From contig PGXR01000094.1 of NCBI GenBank assembly GCA_002839245.1, positions 1 to 12,105 on the forward strand: DNA of 12,105 bases. The letters run 5' to 3'. This stretch comes from Spirochaetae bacterium HGW-Spirochaetae-7. GTDB lineage: Bacteria; Spirochaetota; Spirochaetia; Treponematales; UBA12059. The notes beneath the pieces were generated by a model. It was not told where the DNA came from. It worked only from the letters and a program-made list of their open reading frames with translations, and ran no database searches. Below, piece after piece: positions 1 through 6,345 of the stretch; positions within the stretch are counted from its first letter, which is position 1; every line of letters begins with the position of its first letter. The position numbers and the translations under genes were made by a program.

Positions 1-937
1 CGAGGCCGACTCGATAGTAATGCTGTCGGCGCTTACAGGCACCGGCCCCAAGTCGATGGTCATAAGCTCGATCGAGCATTCGGCCGTCCATCAACAAGCC
101 AGGATGCTCGAGGAACTCGGTGTCAAGGTCATCAGGGTAAAGCCCAACCGCGACGGCATCGTCGAGCCGGGAGCTGTTGCCGATGCGATCCGGCCCGATA
201 CGGTGATAGTCGCCGTGATGGCTGTAAACAACGAGACCGGCGCAATCCAGCCGACAGGAGCGACCTCGGCGGCCATCAAGCTTGCGTCGGGCTCCGGCCG
301 GGAGCCATTCTTTCATTGCGACGCGGTGCAGGCACTCGGCAAGATACCCTTCGATGTCGATGCTCTCGGAGTCGACGGGGCTGCCTTCAGCGCCCACAAG
401 CTCGGCGGCCCCCGGGGAGTCGGCGCGCTGTACCTGCGCAGGACCGTCCGCCCCCTGGTCCAGGGCGGCGGGCAGGAAAACGGCATGCGCTCCGGCACCC
501 AGAACACCGCAGGGGCCTGGGCTTTCTCCAAGGCGGCCGAGCGGTCGGAGGAGTCTCTCGAGGCCGGCTTCAACCACGCCCTGAAACTTGAGGCGATGCT
601 CCTCGACGGCATCCGTTCCATACCGGGCGCGACTGTGATCCCGCAAGGGAGGACGGCTGGCGACCCGAGGTGGAGCCCGTACATCGCCTGCGTTGGCTTT
701 CCAGGACTTGGCGGGGAAACGATGGCCAGGCTCCTCGACGACGAAGGCATCTGGGTCTCGACAGGCGCGGCCTGCTCGGGCGCAAAGAAGGAACGACGCG
801 TGCTTGACGCGATGGGCGTCGACAGGGAACTCTCGTTCTCGTCGATTCGGGTATCGACAGGCCGTGACAGCACCGAGGCCGACATAGTGGCCTTCCTCGA
901 GCACGCCGGGTCATGCTACGCCCGTTTCAGGACCTGA
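1..937 (+). CDS. Cysteine desulfurase (IscS/NifS family), 5'-truncated by window edge
   Basis: This PLP enzyme of the class V aminotransferase fold takes sulfur from cysteine as an enzyme-bound persulfide. The reading frame is open from base 2 and begins EADSIVML, matching the family's GGTEADN-type segment, so the true start lies left of the window and the ATG at 20 is internal. Visible landmarks are the HCDAVQALGK segment, the PLP lysine in SAHKLGG (codon 398-400), the RSGTQN segment, and the persulfide cysteine in GAACSGAKKE (codon 773-775). The loop around that cysteine is close to the length seen in IscS/NifS-type (group I) enzymes, perhaps one or two residues shorter. The gene ends 19 bases before thiI on the same strand. 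That pairing is common because the desulfurase feeds ThiI, but supply of Fe-S assembly cannot be excluded. Family assignment is firm; the exact subtype is not. Confidence 0.93.
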   Translation, partial: EADSIVMLSALTGTGPKSMVISSIEHSAVHQQARMLEELGVKVIRVKPNRDGIVEPGAVADAIRPDTVIVAVMAVNNETGAIQPTGATSAAIKLASGSGREPFFHCDAVQALGKIPFDVDALGVDGAAFSAHKLGGPRGVGALYLRRTVRPLVQGGGQENGMRSGTQNTAGAWAFSKAAERSEESLEAGFNHALKLEAMLLDGIRSIPGATVIPQGRTAGDPRWSPYIACVGFPGLGGETMARLLDDEGIWVSTGAACSGAKKERRVLDAMGVDRELSFSSIRVSTGRDSTEADIVAFLEHAGSCYARFRT

Positions 938-956
938 ACACAGGAGTCATCCGAAC

Positions 957-2037
957 ATGGAAGCGCTTTTCCTCATCAAGACCGGAGAGATCCAGCTCAA
1001 GGGCGGCAACAAGACCGAGTTCGTCAACCGCCTCAAGAGCGCAATCAAGAGCAGGCTCCCGGGCGTGGAAAGCGTACTGACCTCGAAGGAAGGCCGCTTC
1101 TACCTGACGGTGGCCGAAGAGGACGTTGTCAAGACAGCGTTCGCCCTGTCACGGACTCCTGGAGTCAACGGCTGGGCCAGGGCTTCCAGGGTAGCCAAGA
1201 CCGTTGACGCCGTCCAGCTCGCGGTTTTCGATGCCATCGATCCGCTGGTCAGGTCAGGCGCATCGACATTCAAAATCGAGGCACGGCGCTCCGACAAGGG
1301 CTTCCCCCTCGATTCGTACGCCATAGCGAGGGAACTCGGTTCCAGCGTACTTGACCGCCACCCTGGGCTCCCTCCTGTTGCTTTCAGGCGGCATCGATTC
1401 GCCGGTAGCCGGGTATCGCATGCTCGCGCGCGGCATGGCGCTGGAGTCGCTCCATTTCAACGCCTATCCGTACACCTCGAACGAGGCCTGGGAAAAAGTC
1501 AGGGACCTGGCGATAAACCTCGGGACGTACTCCGGGGGAATGACGCTCCATACGGCGCGTTTCACCGAGACCCAGCTCAAGATAAAGAAGGATGCTCCCG
1601 CGCACAAGACGACGCTGTACCTTCGCGCGTGCATGATGCTTGCCGCGGACATGCTGGCCCGCAGGAGGGGGCTCAAGGCCTTGGTGACCGGCGAGAGCCT
1701 TTCTCAAGTCGCAAGCCAGACGGCCGAGAACCTGCGCTTTTCAGGCTCTTTCACCGACTTCCCCATCCTCCGGCCCCTTGTCGGTACCGACAAGGAAGAT
1801 ACCATCAAGATGGCACGCGCTATAGGTACCTACGAGCTTTCCATCTTGCCCTACGATGATTGCTGCGTGCTGTTTTCTCCGAAGCATCCCCTGCTGAAGG
1901 CCCGATTCGAGGAGGAGCGCGCGGCTTTCAAGTCGTTCGGTTTCGAACCGCTCGTAGCGGAAGCCATCGACCGCGTCGAAACGCTGACCCTTCCCTTTAC
2001 CTTCACGCCTCCACAGGCAACAGCATTTCCCCGATGA
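957..2037 (+). pseudogene. thiI: thiI, tRNA 4-thiouridine sulfurtransferase, broken by internal deletion and frame change
   Basis: ThiI adenylates U8 of tRNA and inserts sulfur passed from a cysteine desulfurase; in many bacteria it also serves thiamine synthesis. The ATG at 957 follows an AGGAG 10 bases upstream. The first frame gives the N-terminal ferredoxin-like and THUMP parts (from MEALFLIKTGEIQLKGGNKT to about LGSSVLDRHPGL, near 1368). The homologous sequence then jumps to a different frame: from about 1351 a second frame reads TLGSLLLLSGGIDSPVAG, the PP-loop ATPase motif, and continues through GESLSQVASQT and YDDCCVLFSPKHP to the TGA at 2035-2037. Other ThiI proteins have roughly 35-45 residues between these blocks, including the end of THUMP and a GGLPVG-type motif; here they are absent. 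This is therefore a deletion plus frame change, not a simple slip. There is no C-terminal rhodanese domain, as in Bacillus-type ThiI. It could be a true pseudogene or an assembly error. The first frame stays open to 1859 without further ThiI similarity. Confidence 0.85.
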
Positions 2038-2365
2038 TGCGTTCGAATTCCTTCTCTGGCAAGGCACCCATGGAGACGCGAGGTTGGCCTTCCTTGGGGA
2101 TGAAAAGTATCGTCGGTATGCTCTGGATGCCGAACATGCCGGCGAGTTCCTGCTCGGCCTCGGTATCGACCTTGTAGACCGAAATCTTGTCCCGATACTT
2201 CGTCGATAGCTTTTCGATGACGGGAGCCACCATCTTGCAGGGGCCGCACCAGTCCGCGTAGAAATCTATGATCGCGGGCAGTTCGCCCCGGTACTTCCAT
2301 TCCTTTTCGTTCTCGAAATCGAATACCCGTTCCTTGAACGCCTCAAGAGTCAGATGTTCGGCCAT
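2003..2365 (-). CDS. trxA: Thioredoxin
   Basis: A 120-residue cytoplasmic thioredoxin, a thiol-disulfide reductase that recycles enzymes such as ribonucleotide reductase and peroxiredoxins. The active site is WCGPC at residues 39-43, preceded by AIIDFYAD, and the cis-proline loop is SIPT (Pro84). The N-terminus is slightly longer than in E. coli TrxA, with a KEWKYRGELP lead-in. No signal peptide is present. The ATG at 2365 is well placed: GGGAGG lies 5 bases upstream on the minus strand. The gene faces thiI tail to tail, and their last 35 bases overlap (2003-2037). No thioredoxin reductase gene lies beside it, and it appears to have its own promoter. Function is secure; physiological partners are not shown by the sequence. 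Confidence 0.96.
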   Translation of the reverse strand: MAEHLTLEAFKERVFDFENEKEWKYRGELPAIIDFYADWCGPCKMVAPVIEKLSTKYRDKISVYKVDTEAEQELAGMFGIQSIPTILFIPKEGQPRVSMGALPEKEFERIIGEMLLPVEA

Positions 2366-2414
2366 ATGGTCCTCCCTTTCCTGTTGTACGCCGACGACCT
2401 CTCCGGCCGCCCGT

Positions 2415-2440
2415 CTATATTGTCACTACAGTTAATATAG
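2415..2440. promoter_or_regulatory. Inverted repeat over the trxA -10 box and start point, possible operator
   Basis: A perfect 7-base inverted repeat, CTATATT (2415-2421) and AATATAG (2434-2440), has a 12-base spacer. It covers the candidate trxA -10 box and start region. The position fits a repressor site, but its AT-rich composition makes chance occurrence fairly likely and I do not recognise the regulator. Confidence 0.3.
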
Positions 2441-2462
2441 TGTTTTCTATATGTATCGTCCA
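2434..2462 (-). promoter_or_regulatory. Candidate sigma-70 promoter of trxA
   Basis: Read on the minus strand, a TGGACG box (2457-2462) is separated by 17 bases from TATATT (2434-2439). The start point would fall near 2427, leaving a leader of about 60 bases before the trxA ATG. The -10 box is good and the -35 box is moderate. It sits in an AT-rich island within otherwise GC-rich DNA. Confidence 0.5.
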
Positions 2463-2483
2463 GCGCCGAAAGGCCATCAAGGC

Positions 2484-2510
2484 AAAAAAACCGCCCCGTC
2501 GCCGGGGCGG
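2484..2510 (-). terminator. Intrinsic terminator of the outer-membrane barrel gene
   Basis: An 8-base GC-rich stem (CCGCCCCG with CGGGGCGG, 2491-2510) with a 4-base loop is followed on the minus strand by seven T residues (complement of 2484-2490). It lies about 20 bases after the stop of the gene at 2532-2999 and insulates trxA from it. Confidence 0.88.
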
Positions 2511-2531
2511 CCGTGGTCGACGAAGCGTTTA

Positions 2532-2999
2532 TCAGAACCAGAAACGCGCGCCGAAGGCTCCCTGCACGCCAAAAACCGGGAACTGTATAGGATCGCCCAG
2601 CCCTACCGCAAGCGTCGGCGCCAGTTCTACGAACAATTCCAGGTTCTTGATCGGGTAAACGTTGAGGCCTACCGGGAAACGACCTCCTAACATCAAGGAG
2701 TTGCTGTAGCCGACGTAGAATCCCGGCCCCAGATAGTAATTGATGAACGAGAACAGGTTCTGGTTGGATACCCACCAGTCGCCGGTAAAGCCGAACGATG
2801 ATGCGGTGTCGCCGACTGAAAAACTGATACCCATCAGGAAAGGTACGTTGGACAGCTTGAGCGACAGCATGACGTTGGATCCGGGCAGGCCGGTCCCGAT
2901 GGGCAGGCCAAACGCGGCTCCGACACCGGTCGCGAACGTCATGGGTACTGCAATGGCGACTATCAGCACCAGAGCGATTACAATCATCTTCTTGTTCAT
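2532..2999 (-). CDS. Small outer-membrane beta-barrel protein, unnamed
   Basis: A 155-residue exported protein I cannot assign to a named family. Residues 1-23 form a clear signal peptide: MNKKM, a hydrophobic core, then an Ala-X-Ala-like end at TFA. The mature part is rich in Gly, Phe, Leu and alternating hydrophobic residues, as in short amphipathic beta-strands (for example GPGFYVGYSNSLMLGGRFPVG, quoted here only as 2700-2760 in the DNA). It ends in FGARFWF; a C-terminal aromatic residue is the usual signal for insertion of outer-membrane barrels by the BAM machinery. The mature size, about 130 residues, suits roughly eight strands, the size class of OmpW/OmpX-like barrels. The ATG at 2999 has GGAGG upstream. 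It is monocistronic, between its own promoter and terminator. A secreted periplasmic beta-protein is the alternative. Confidence 0.72.
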   Translation of the reverse strand: MNKKMIVIALVLIVAIAVPMTFATGVGAAFGLPIGTGLPGSNVMLSLKLSNVPFLMGISFSVGDTASSFGFTGDWWVSNQNLFSFINYYLGPGFYVGYSNSLMLGGRFPVGLNVYPIKNLELFVELAPTLAVGLGDPIQFPVFGVQGAFGARFWF

Positions 3000-3021
3000 T
3001 GTTCCTCCACTTGTGGTTATC

Positions 3022-3037
3022 GATATGTAAACATATC
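3022..3037. promoter_or_regulatory. Perfect inverted repeat covering the -10 box, candidate operator
   Basis: GATATGT (3022-3028) and ACATATC (3031-3037) are exact inverted complements separated by AA. The 16-base element covers the candidate -10 box and start point of the barrel gene, where a bound repressor would block transcription. Many metal and stress repressors use dyads of this size, but I cannot name one from this sequence. Confidence 0.45.
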
Positions 3038-3058
3038 AAATGAAAGCGCCATTTTCAA
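3030..3058 (-). promoter_or_regulatory. Candidate sigma-70 promoter of the outer-membrane barrel gene
   Basis: On the minus strand, TTGAAA (3053-3058) is followed after 17 bases by TATGTT (3030-3035). The start point would be near 3023, giving a leader of about 24 bases that contains the GGAGG ribosome-binding site. Spacing is ideal and both boxes are close to consensus. Confidence 0.55.
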
Positions 3059-3081
3059 GGCAAACCTAAAAATCGCGGCAA

Positions 3082-3110
3082 TTGACACTCGAGCCGGTAT
3101 TTGGTATGGT
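3082..3110 (+). promoter_or_regulatory. Promoter of tRNA-Glu
   Basis: A consensus TTGACA (3082-3087) is followed after exactly 17 bases by TATGGT (3105-3110). Transcription would start near 3117, about ten bases before the mature tRNA 5' end. It diverges from the barrel-gene promoter about 25 bases to the left. Confidence 0.75.
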
Positions 3111-3127
3111 TCCGGCAGTTCTTGCCT

Positions 3128-3199
3128 GTCCCCTTCGTCTAGTGGTTAGGACACCGGGTTTTCATCCCGGCAACGGGAGTTCAATTCTCCCAGGGGATG
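3128..3199 (+). tRNA. tRNA-Glu (anticodon TTC)
   Basis: A complete 72-base cloverleaf: a 7-pair acceptor stem (GTCCCCT with AGGGGAT), a 4-pair D stem (GTCT with GGAC), an anticodon stem CCGGG/CCCGG with loop TTTTCAT (anticodon TTC), a short variable loop, and a T stem GGGAG/CTCCC with loop TTCAATT. Discriminator base G73 is at 3199. The bases after it are not CCA, so the tail must be added after transcription. The first acceptor pair is G-T. It is a single tRNA gene with its own promoter and terminator. Besides translation, Glu-tRNA-Glu is the substrate for tetrapyrrole synthesis in bacteria that have the C5 pathway. Confidence 0.97.
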
Positions 3200-3204
3200 G
3201 ATAG

Positions 3205-3242
3205 CCTTCCGTAATTCCATATTACGGAAGGTTTTATTTTTA
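3205..3242 (+). terminator. Intrinsic terminator of the tRNA-Glu unit
   Basis: A perfect 10-base inverted repeat, CCTTCCGTAA (3205-3214) and TTACGGAAGG (3222-3231), extends to 11 pairs with a 5-base loop. It is followed by a T-rich run (3232-3242). It starts five bases after the tRNA discriminator base. The opposite side has no T run, so it acts in the plus direction only and does not obviously end the facing gene at 3272-4516. Confidence 0.88.
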
Positions 3243-3271
3243 AATAAACCTTTTGGCAATCGTTGCGGCAC

Positions 3272-4516
3272 TCACATCGCCAGCTTCTTCAGGACCATGC
3301 TTTTCAGTTTTTTAAGTGATTCGTTTTCGGGTTCAAGCTCCAGGGCTCCGTTGCAGTCCGCAAGCGCCATGGGATAGTCCTCGATGTGGTAATACGCCTG
3401 TGCGCGCCGGTAGGTCGAATAGAAGTGGTACGGGTGTATCGTCAACGCCCGGTTGAAGTCCTCGATCGCCGCCGAATAGTTTTGCTTGACGCTCTGAACG
3501 ACGCCGCGGTAATACGCTGCCTTGTAGCATTGCACGTCAAGATCGATGGTTGCGGAGAAATCCTCCATCGATTCGTCATAGCGGCTTTCAGCAAAATAGG
3601 CCATGCCCCGGTGCTTGTAGATGAGCGCGCGGATCTCCGGCTTCGGGTCCATCGCGAGGATGTGCGAGTACATGTCTATCGCCCGTACATAATCCGCGCG
3701 GTTGTGGGCGTTCAGCGCCTCCAGCAAAAGGTCGTCCAGCGATTTCCAGGGGCCTAGCCACGCAGGCTGCCTTGGCTCTTCACCGGCAGATCTCGGTGAT
3801 TCCTTGAAATTCGTATACAGGTCCTTGTCGATGGCGTCCTCGATCTTCCTGAAGAAAGCGACGCGCCTCTTGGCAAGCTCGTTGGTCAACTGGTGCTGAT
3901 AATCCCTTATCTCCTGGAACAGCATGTCCGACAGCGTAAGGTTGGCGTTCAACGCCGCCAGCTTTCGGCGCATGGGATCGTCGAAAGGCGTAAACTCCGC
4001 CTTGTATACCAGTTCGTGCTCGACCTCGGCCCAGGCATCCTGCAGGATGGTGCGGATCTGCACCTCGCATACGGGCGAATCCAGAAACTCGTTGCCTTTC
4101 ATCAGGTCCGCGGGAATCTCGAGCAGCAGGTGCGTCGACTCGTATCCGAATTCCTTGAACGAATGGTCGGCGCCCTTGCGCTCGACTTCCTTCACCGTAA
4201 AATCCTTCGAGAGCGCGGTCTCGACGCGTTCAAGATCGCCGATGAAGGGGCAGATGATACGGATGGCAACCAGATCGGTTATCGGCAGCACCGACCCGCC
4301 GGTCTTGGCTGCTTCGCGGATAAACTTGATCTTCTTCGAAAAATAGCTTTGGAAGGTTTTGACTCGGTGCTTGTAGGCTGGAAACAAGCCGGCGCCATCG
4401 AGGGTGCCCTGTATCCTGGAGAGCATCTCCGCCAGCATCCCCTCGATAGACTTGAAGTTGGACTTATACGCCTTTTCAAGCGCCGCCCTGTTCAATATCG
4501 GTTCAGTCGTTTCCAT
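3272..4516 (-). CDS. RelA/SpoT-domain alarmone synthetase fused to TPR repeats
   Basis: A 414-residue protein. Residues about 40-200 form a RelA/SpoT nucleotidyltransferase domain, which transfers pyrophosphate from ATP to GDP/GTP to make (p)ppGpp. The expected catalytic positions look intact: RVKTFQS (R51, K53, S57), ITDLVAIRI (D81, R86), GYESTH (Y125, H129) and EVQIRT (E151) followed by W162 and H167. There is no HD hydrolase domain and no TGS/ACT region, so this is a small alarmone synthetase type that cannot degrade its product. Residues about 255-410 hold around four TPR-like helical repeats (for example YKHRGMAYFAESRYDESMED), normally used for protein contacts. The ATG at 4516 has no Shine-Dalgarno sequence, but a promoter-like pair ends six bases upstream, suggesting a leaderless mRNA. 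It is a single gene after the flaA terminator. A toxin-type relative that modifies another target is possible, but no antitoxin-like neighbour is seen. Confidence 0.88.
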   Translation of the reverse strand: METTEPILNRAALEKAYKSNFKSIEGMLAEMLSRIQGTLDGAGLFPAYKHRVKTFQSYFSKKIKFIREAAKTGGSVLPITDLVAIRIICPFIGDLERVETALSKDFTVKEVERKGADHSFKEFGYESTHLLLEIPADLMKGNEFLDSPVCEVQIRTILQDAWAEVEHELVYKAEFTPFDDPMRRKLAALNANLTLSDMLFQEIRDYQHQLTNELAKRRVAFFRKIEDAIDKDLYTNFKESPRSAGEEPRQPAWLGPWKSLDDLLLEALNAHNRADYVRAIDMYSHILAMDPKPEIRALIYKHRGMAYFAESRYDESMEDFSATIDLDVQCYKAAYYRGVVQSVKQNYSAAIEDFNRALTIHPYHFYSTYRRAQAYYHIEDYPMALADCNGALELEPENESLKKLKSMVLKKLAM

Positions 4517-4522
4517 GAATCA

Positions 4523-4551
4523 ATGATACGTCCGATTCCGGAAGCGGGCAA
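4523..4551 (-). promoter_or_regulatory. Candidate promoter giving a leaderless mRNA
   Basis: On the minus strand, TTGCCC (4546-4551) is 17 bases from TATCAT (4523-4528). The usual start point, seven bases past the -10 box, falls on the A of the ATG at 4516. The -10 box differs from consensus at one base; the -35 box is weaker. It lies between the flaA terminator and the alarmone synthetase gene, where a promoter is required. Confidence 0.5.
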
Positions 4552-4562
4552 GCCGGAAGACC

Positions 4563-4589
4563 AAAAAAGGCCGCCCTCGGCGGGCGGCC
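4563..4589 (-). terminator. Intrinsic terminator of flaA
   Basis: An 8-base GC stem (GGCCGCCC at 4569-4576 with GGGCGGCC at 4582-4589) and a 5-base loop are followed on the minus strand by six T residues (complement of 4563-4568). It lies about 25 bases after the flaA stop and separates flaA from the alarmone synthetase gene. Confidence 0.88.
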
Positions 4590-4614
4590 GTATATCCTTA
4601 GCGCGCGCTGGGAA

Positions 4615-5697
4615 CTACTTCGACGAACCGGTAAAGCCCGTCTTGGTTTCCTGCTTCATGCGCTCGATGTAGCGCATGACCTGCGAAGAACCGAATCGCT
4701 GGCTCTCGAGGCGCTTGCGATCATCTTCCTTCTGGCCGACGATGCCCCAGATGGCCTCGTCGTCGATGTCACGTACAGGTTCGAGTACGGCTTTGTCGTA
4801 CAGAATCTGTACGTTCTTGAAATACGCTATGAAGTCTCCGCCCTGGAAGGCCGCGTCCCTGCTGATGAGGAATCCGGCGAACTTTACGAACGGGATGGAG
4901 CGGGGATACAGCGGATCTATCCTGAGCTCACGGTTGCGGACGTCACCGATGTACTGGGGATTGTCCCAGCGCAGCTCGCGCCAGCCGTCGAAGTTCAGGT
5001 AACCCATGAACATCACCTTCTCCTCGCCGTCGTTGTCCTTGAGGATGATGGAGAGGCCGTGGGGGAAGTTGAGTCCCTTGACGTTGACCGCTACGGACTT
5101 GAGGACGCCTACGTTTTTGACGACGCCCAGGGCAGTAGTAACCTTGGTATCGGCATTATAGGTGCCTTCGAATCGTGAAAGGCGAGCGTTGACAGGATCG
5201 GAACCCTGCTGGTCGGCCTTTGGCACGATCTTGCCGGCATCATCGATATCGGCCTTGGGCTCGAAAGCCGGAACCTCGAAGGGAGGTTGTATCCTGGCCC
5301 AGGAGTTGAACGGCTCGAGCGGGAACGCCACCCGGACGCCGAAGACCTTGGAGCCGGCGTACTGCTTGGCATCCTGGGCGATCTGAGCCTCGCGGGTATA
5401 GGACAGAGCCTGGCGGTCATTCGTCCTTGAAGAGGAAGCGAGGACCACATCCCAGTTGCTGATGGCAAGCGAAATGGCCATCTGCTTCTTCTGCTCTTCA
5501 GTGTAGCTTGCCCCGGCGACCGTGGAGAAATCCATCATGGTTGCCTTGTTCTGCGTCATCATGCCTTTTTGGATGGGGTCCTCGATGATATCCGCTCCGA
5601 GGAGGGAAAAGTCTATCAGGACGGCTTCATCCGCGAAGACGACCGATGCGCTCGCAATCAACAGAGCGGCGACGATCAGTGCTAACGGCCTTCTCAT
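4615..5697 (-). CDS. flaA: Flagellar filament outer-layer (sheath) protein FlaA
   Basis: FlaA is exported to the spirochaete periplasm, where it coats or associates with the FlaB core of the periplasmic flagellar filament and affects its stiffness and helical shape. This 360-residue protein has a signal peptide (residues 1-22, ending VVFA before DEAVLIDF). The body is typical of the family: an early IDFSLLGAD segment, FGVRVAFPLEPFNSWARIQPPFEVP, then GVLKSVAVNVKGLNFPHGLSI, LNFDGWRELRWDNPQYI and YPRSIPFVKFAGFLISRD near residues 245-285. The charged tail (about 310-350) looks helical. The ATG at 5697 has AGGAG seven bases upstream. It has a near-consensus sigma-70 promoter and a terminator, so it is a single-gene unit just downstream of the amidase/GerMN genes. 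Spirochaetes often carry several flaA paralogues; which one this is cannot be told here. Confidence 0.92.
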   Translation of the reverse strand: MRRPLALIVAALLIASASVVFADEAVLIDFSLLGADIIEDPIQKGMMTQNKATMMDFSTVAGASYTEEQKKQMAISLAISNWDVVLASSSRTNDRQALSYTREAQIAQDAKQYAGSKVFGVRVAFPLEPFNSWARIQPPFEVPAFEPKADIDDAGKIVPKADQQGSDPVNARLSRFEGTYNADTKVTTALGVVKNVGVLKSVAVNVKGLNFPHGLSIILKDNDGEEKVMFMGYLNFDGWRELRWDNPQYIGDVRNRELRIDPLYPRSIPFVKFAGFLISRDAAFQGGDFIAYFKNVQILYDKAVLEPVRDIDDEAIWGIVGQKEDDRKRLESQRFGSSQVMRYIERMKQETKTGFTGSSK

Positions 5698-5747
5698 TCA
5701 AATGCTCCTTTCCATAGTGCGCGTACAGTTTTGCCCAATTTGAATTG

Positions 5748-5775
5748 ATTATAGTCAAGCCATACCCTTTGTCAA
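5748..5775 (-). promoter_or_regulatory. Strong sigma-70 promoter of flaA
   Basis: On the minus strand a perfect TTGACA (5770-5775) and a perfect TATAAT (5748-5753) are separated by 16 bases. Start would be near 5741, giving a leader of about 45 bases. It sits in an AT-rich segment directly after the GerMN gene stop (5791), which has no terminator, so some read-through from the operon may add to it. No sigma-28 type element was seen. Confidence 0.85.
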
Positions 5776-5790
5776 TTATTTTATTCAATT

Positions 5791-6345
5791 TTAGGCTCCC
5801 GGAGCCTTTTCCGGCGTATTCCAGACGGGTTCAAGGCCATCGACGGTGATTATCGCCGTAAAAAAGGGGAAATTCCATCGGAGAGTACGTTCTATGTACG
5901 ACAGCGCGATACGAGGAGGCAGGGGCGGGGTCTCGACGATGCCCGCGGCCGTAAGACGGCCAAACAGGATTTCGCTGGAAACGTCTACGTACAGCTTCCT
6001 GTCGGATCGTATGACCGAACGAATATTAGCATAGGGAACGGACATGGGTCGCGATGAAGCGCCAAGCGGACCGAGCAGGAGTTCTTCGACTATCGCGGCG
6101 GCTTCTTCGGCTGTTCCATGCCCAACGGGCACGTAGCGCAGTTCGGCGTTGGACCTGGAGCCTTGGACCGACCGGGAACTGGGGAACCAAATCACCGACG
6201 GCCGGCGGTACGGGAGGGTCAGGGATGTCCCCGCGCTAACCAGGAAGACTATGACGAGCAAGCCCGGCCACAGGAAACGCGGCCTGAGCATGATGTTGAC
6301 GATCGATATCGTCGCCTTGACATGGTCGTCTAAGGAACGTTTCAT
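5791..6345 (-). CDS. GerMN-domain membrane-anchored protein
   Basis: A 184-residue protein with one transmembrane segment (residues about 24-44, FLWPGLLVIVFLVSAGTSLTL) after a basic N-terminus, so the rest should face the periplasm. Residues about 50-172 resemble a GerMN domain, first described in the spore germination protein GerM and common in non-sporulating bacteria. The visible landmarks are ELRYVPVG, the IVEELLLGPLG helix, LYVDVSSEILF and a closing ITVDGLEPVW. Its start overlaps the amidase stop by four bases (ATGA, 6342-6345), so the two are probably co-translated; a link of GerMN proteins to cell-wall amidases is also seen in other bacteria. No terminator follows. The family call rests on these motifs alone, and the molecular role of GerMN domains is poorly defined. 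Confidence 0.75.
   Translation of the reverse strand: MKRSLDDHVKATISIVNIMLRPRFLWPGLLVIVFLVSAGTSLTLPYRRPSVIWFPSSRSVQGSRSNAELRYVPVGHGTAEEAAAIVEELLLGPLGASSRPMSVPYANIRSVIRSDRKLYVDVSSEILFGRLTAAGIVETPPLPPRIALSYIERTLRWNFPFFTAIITVDGLEPVWNTPEKAPGA

Noticed and set aside
1330..1380. Programmed ribosomal frameshift joining the two thiI parts
   Set aside because: A frameshift alone would not remove the 35-45 expected residues, and I see no slippery heptamer with a downstream structure.
1369..1859. Continuation of the first thiI frame as about 160 further residues
   Set aside because: It is open only because of GC-rich sequence. The true ThiI similarity here is in the other frame, and this stretch reads as Arg/His/Pro-rich noise.
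2350..3039. 229-residue minus-strand frame across the barrel gene
   Set aside because: It is an alternative frame of the barrel gene that runs through the terminator and into the trxA start. It lacks any protein-like pattern.
3128..3242. tRNA-Glu as an integration (att) site for a mobile element
   Set aside because: No integrase, no direct repeat of the tRNA 3' end and no foreign-looking genes are present nearby in this window.
3893..4672. 259-residue plus-strand open frame
   Set aside because: It is antisense to the alarmone synthetase and crosses the flaA terminator, with no motif or ribosome-binding site to support it.
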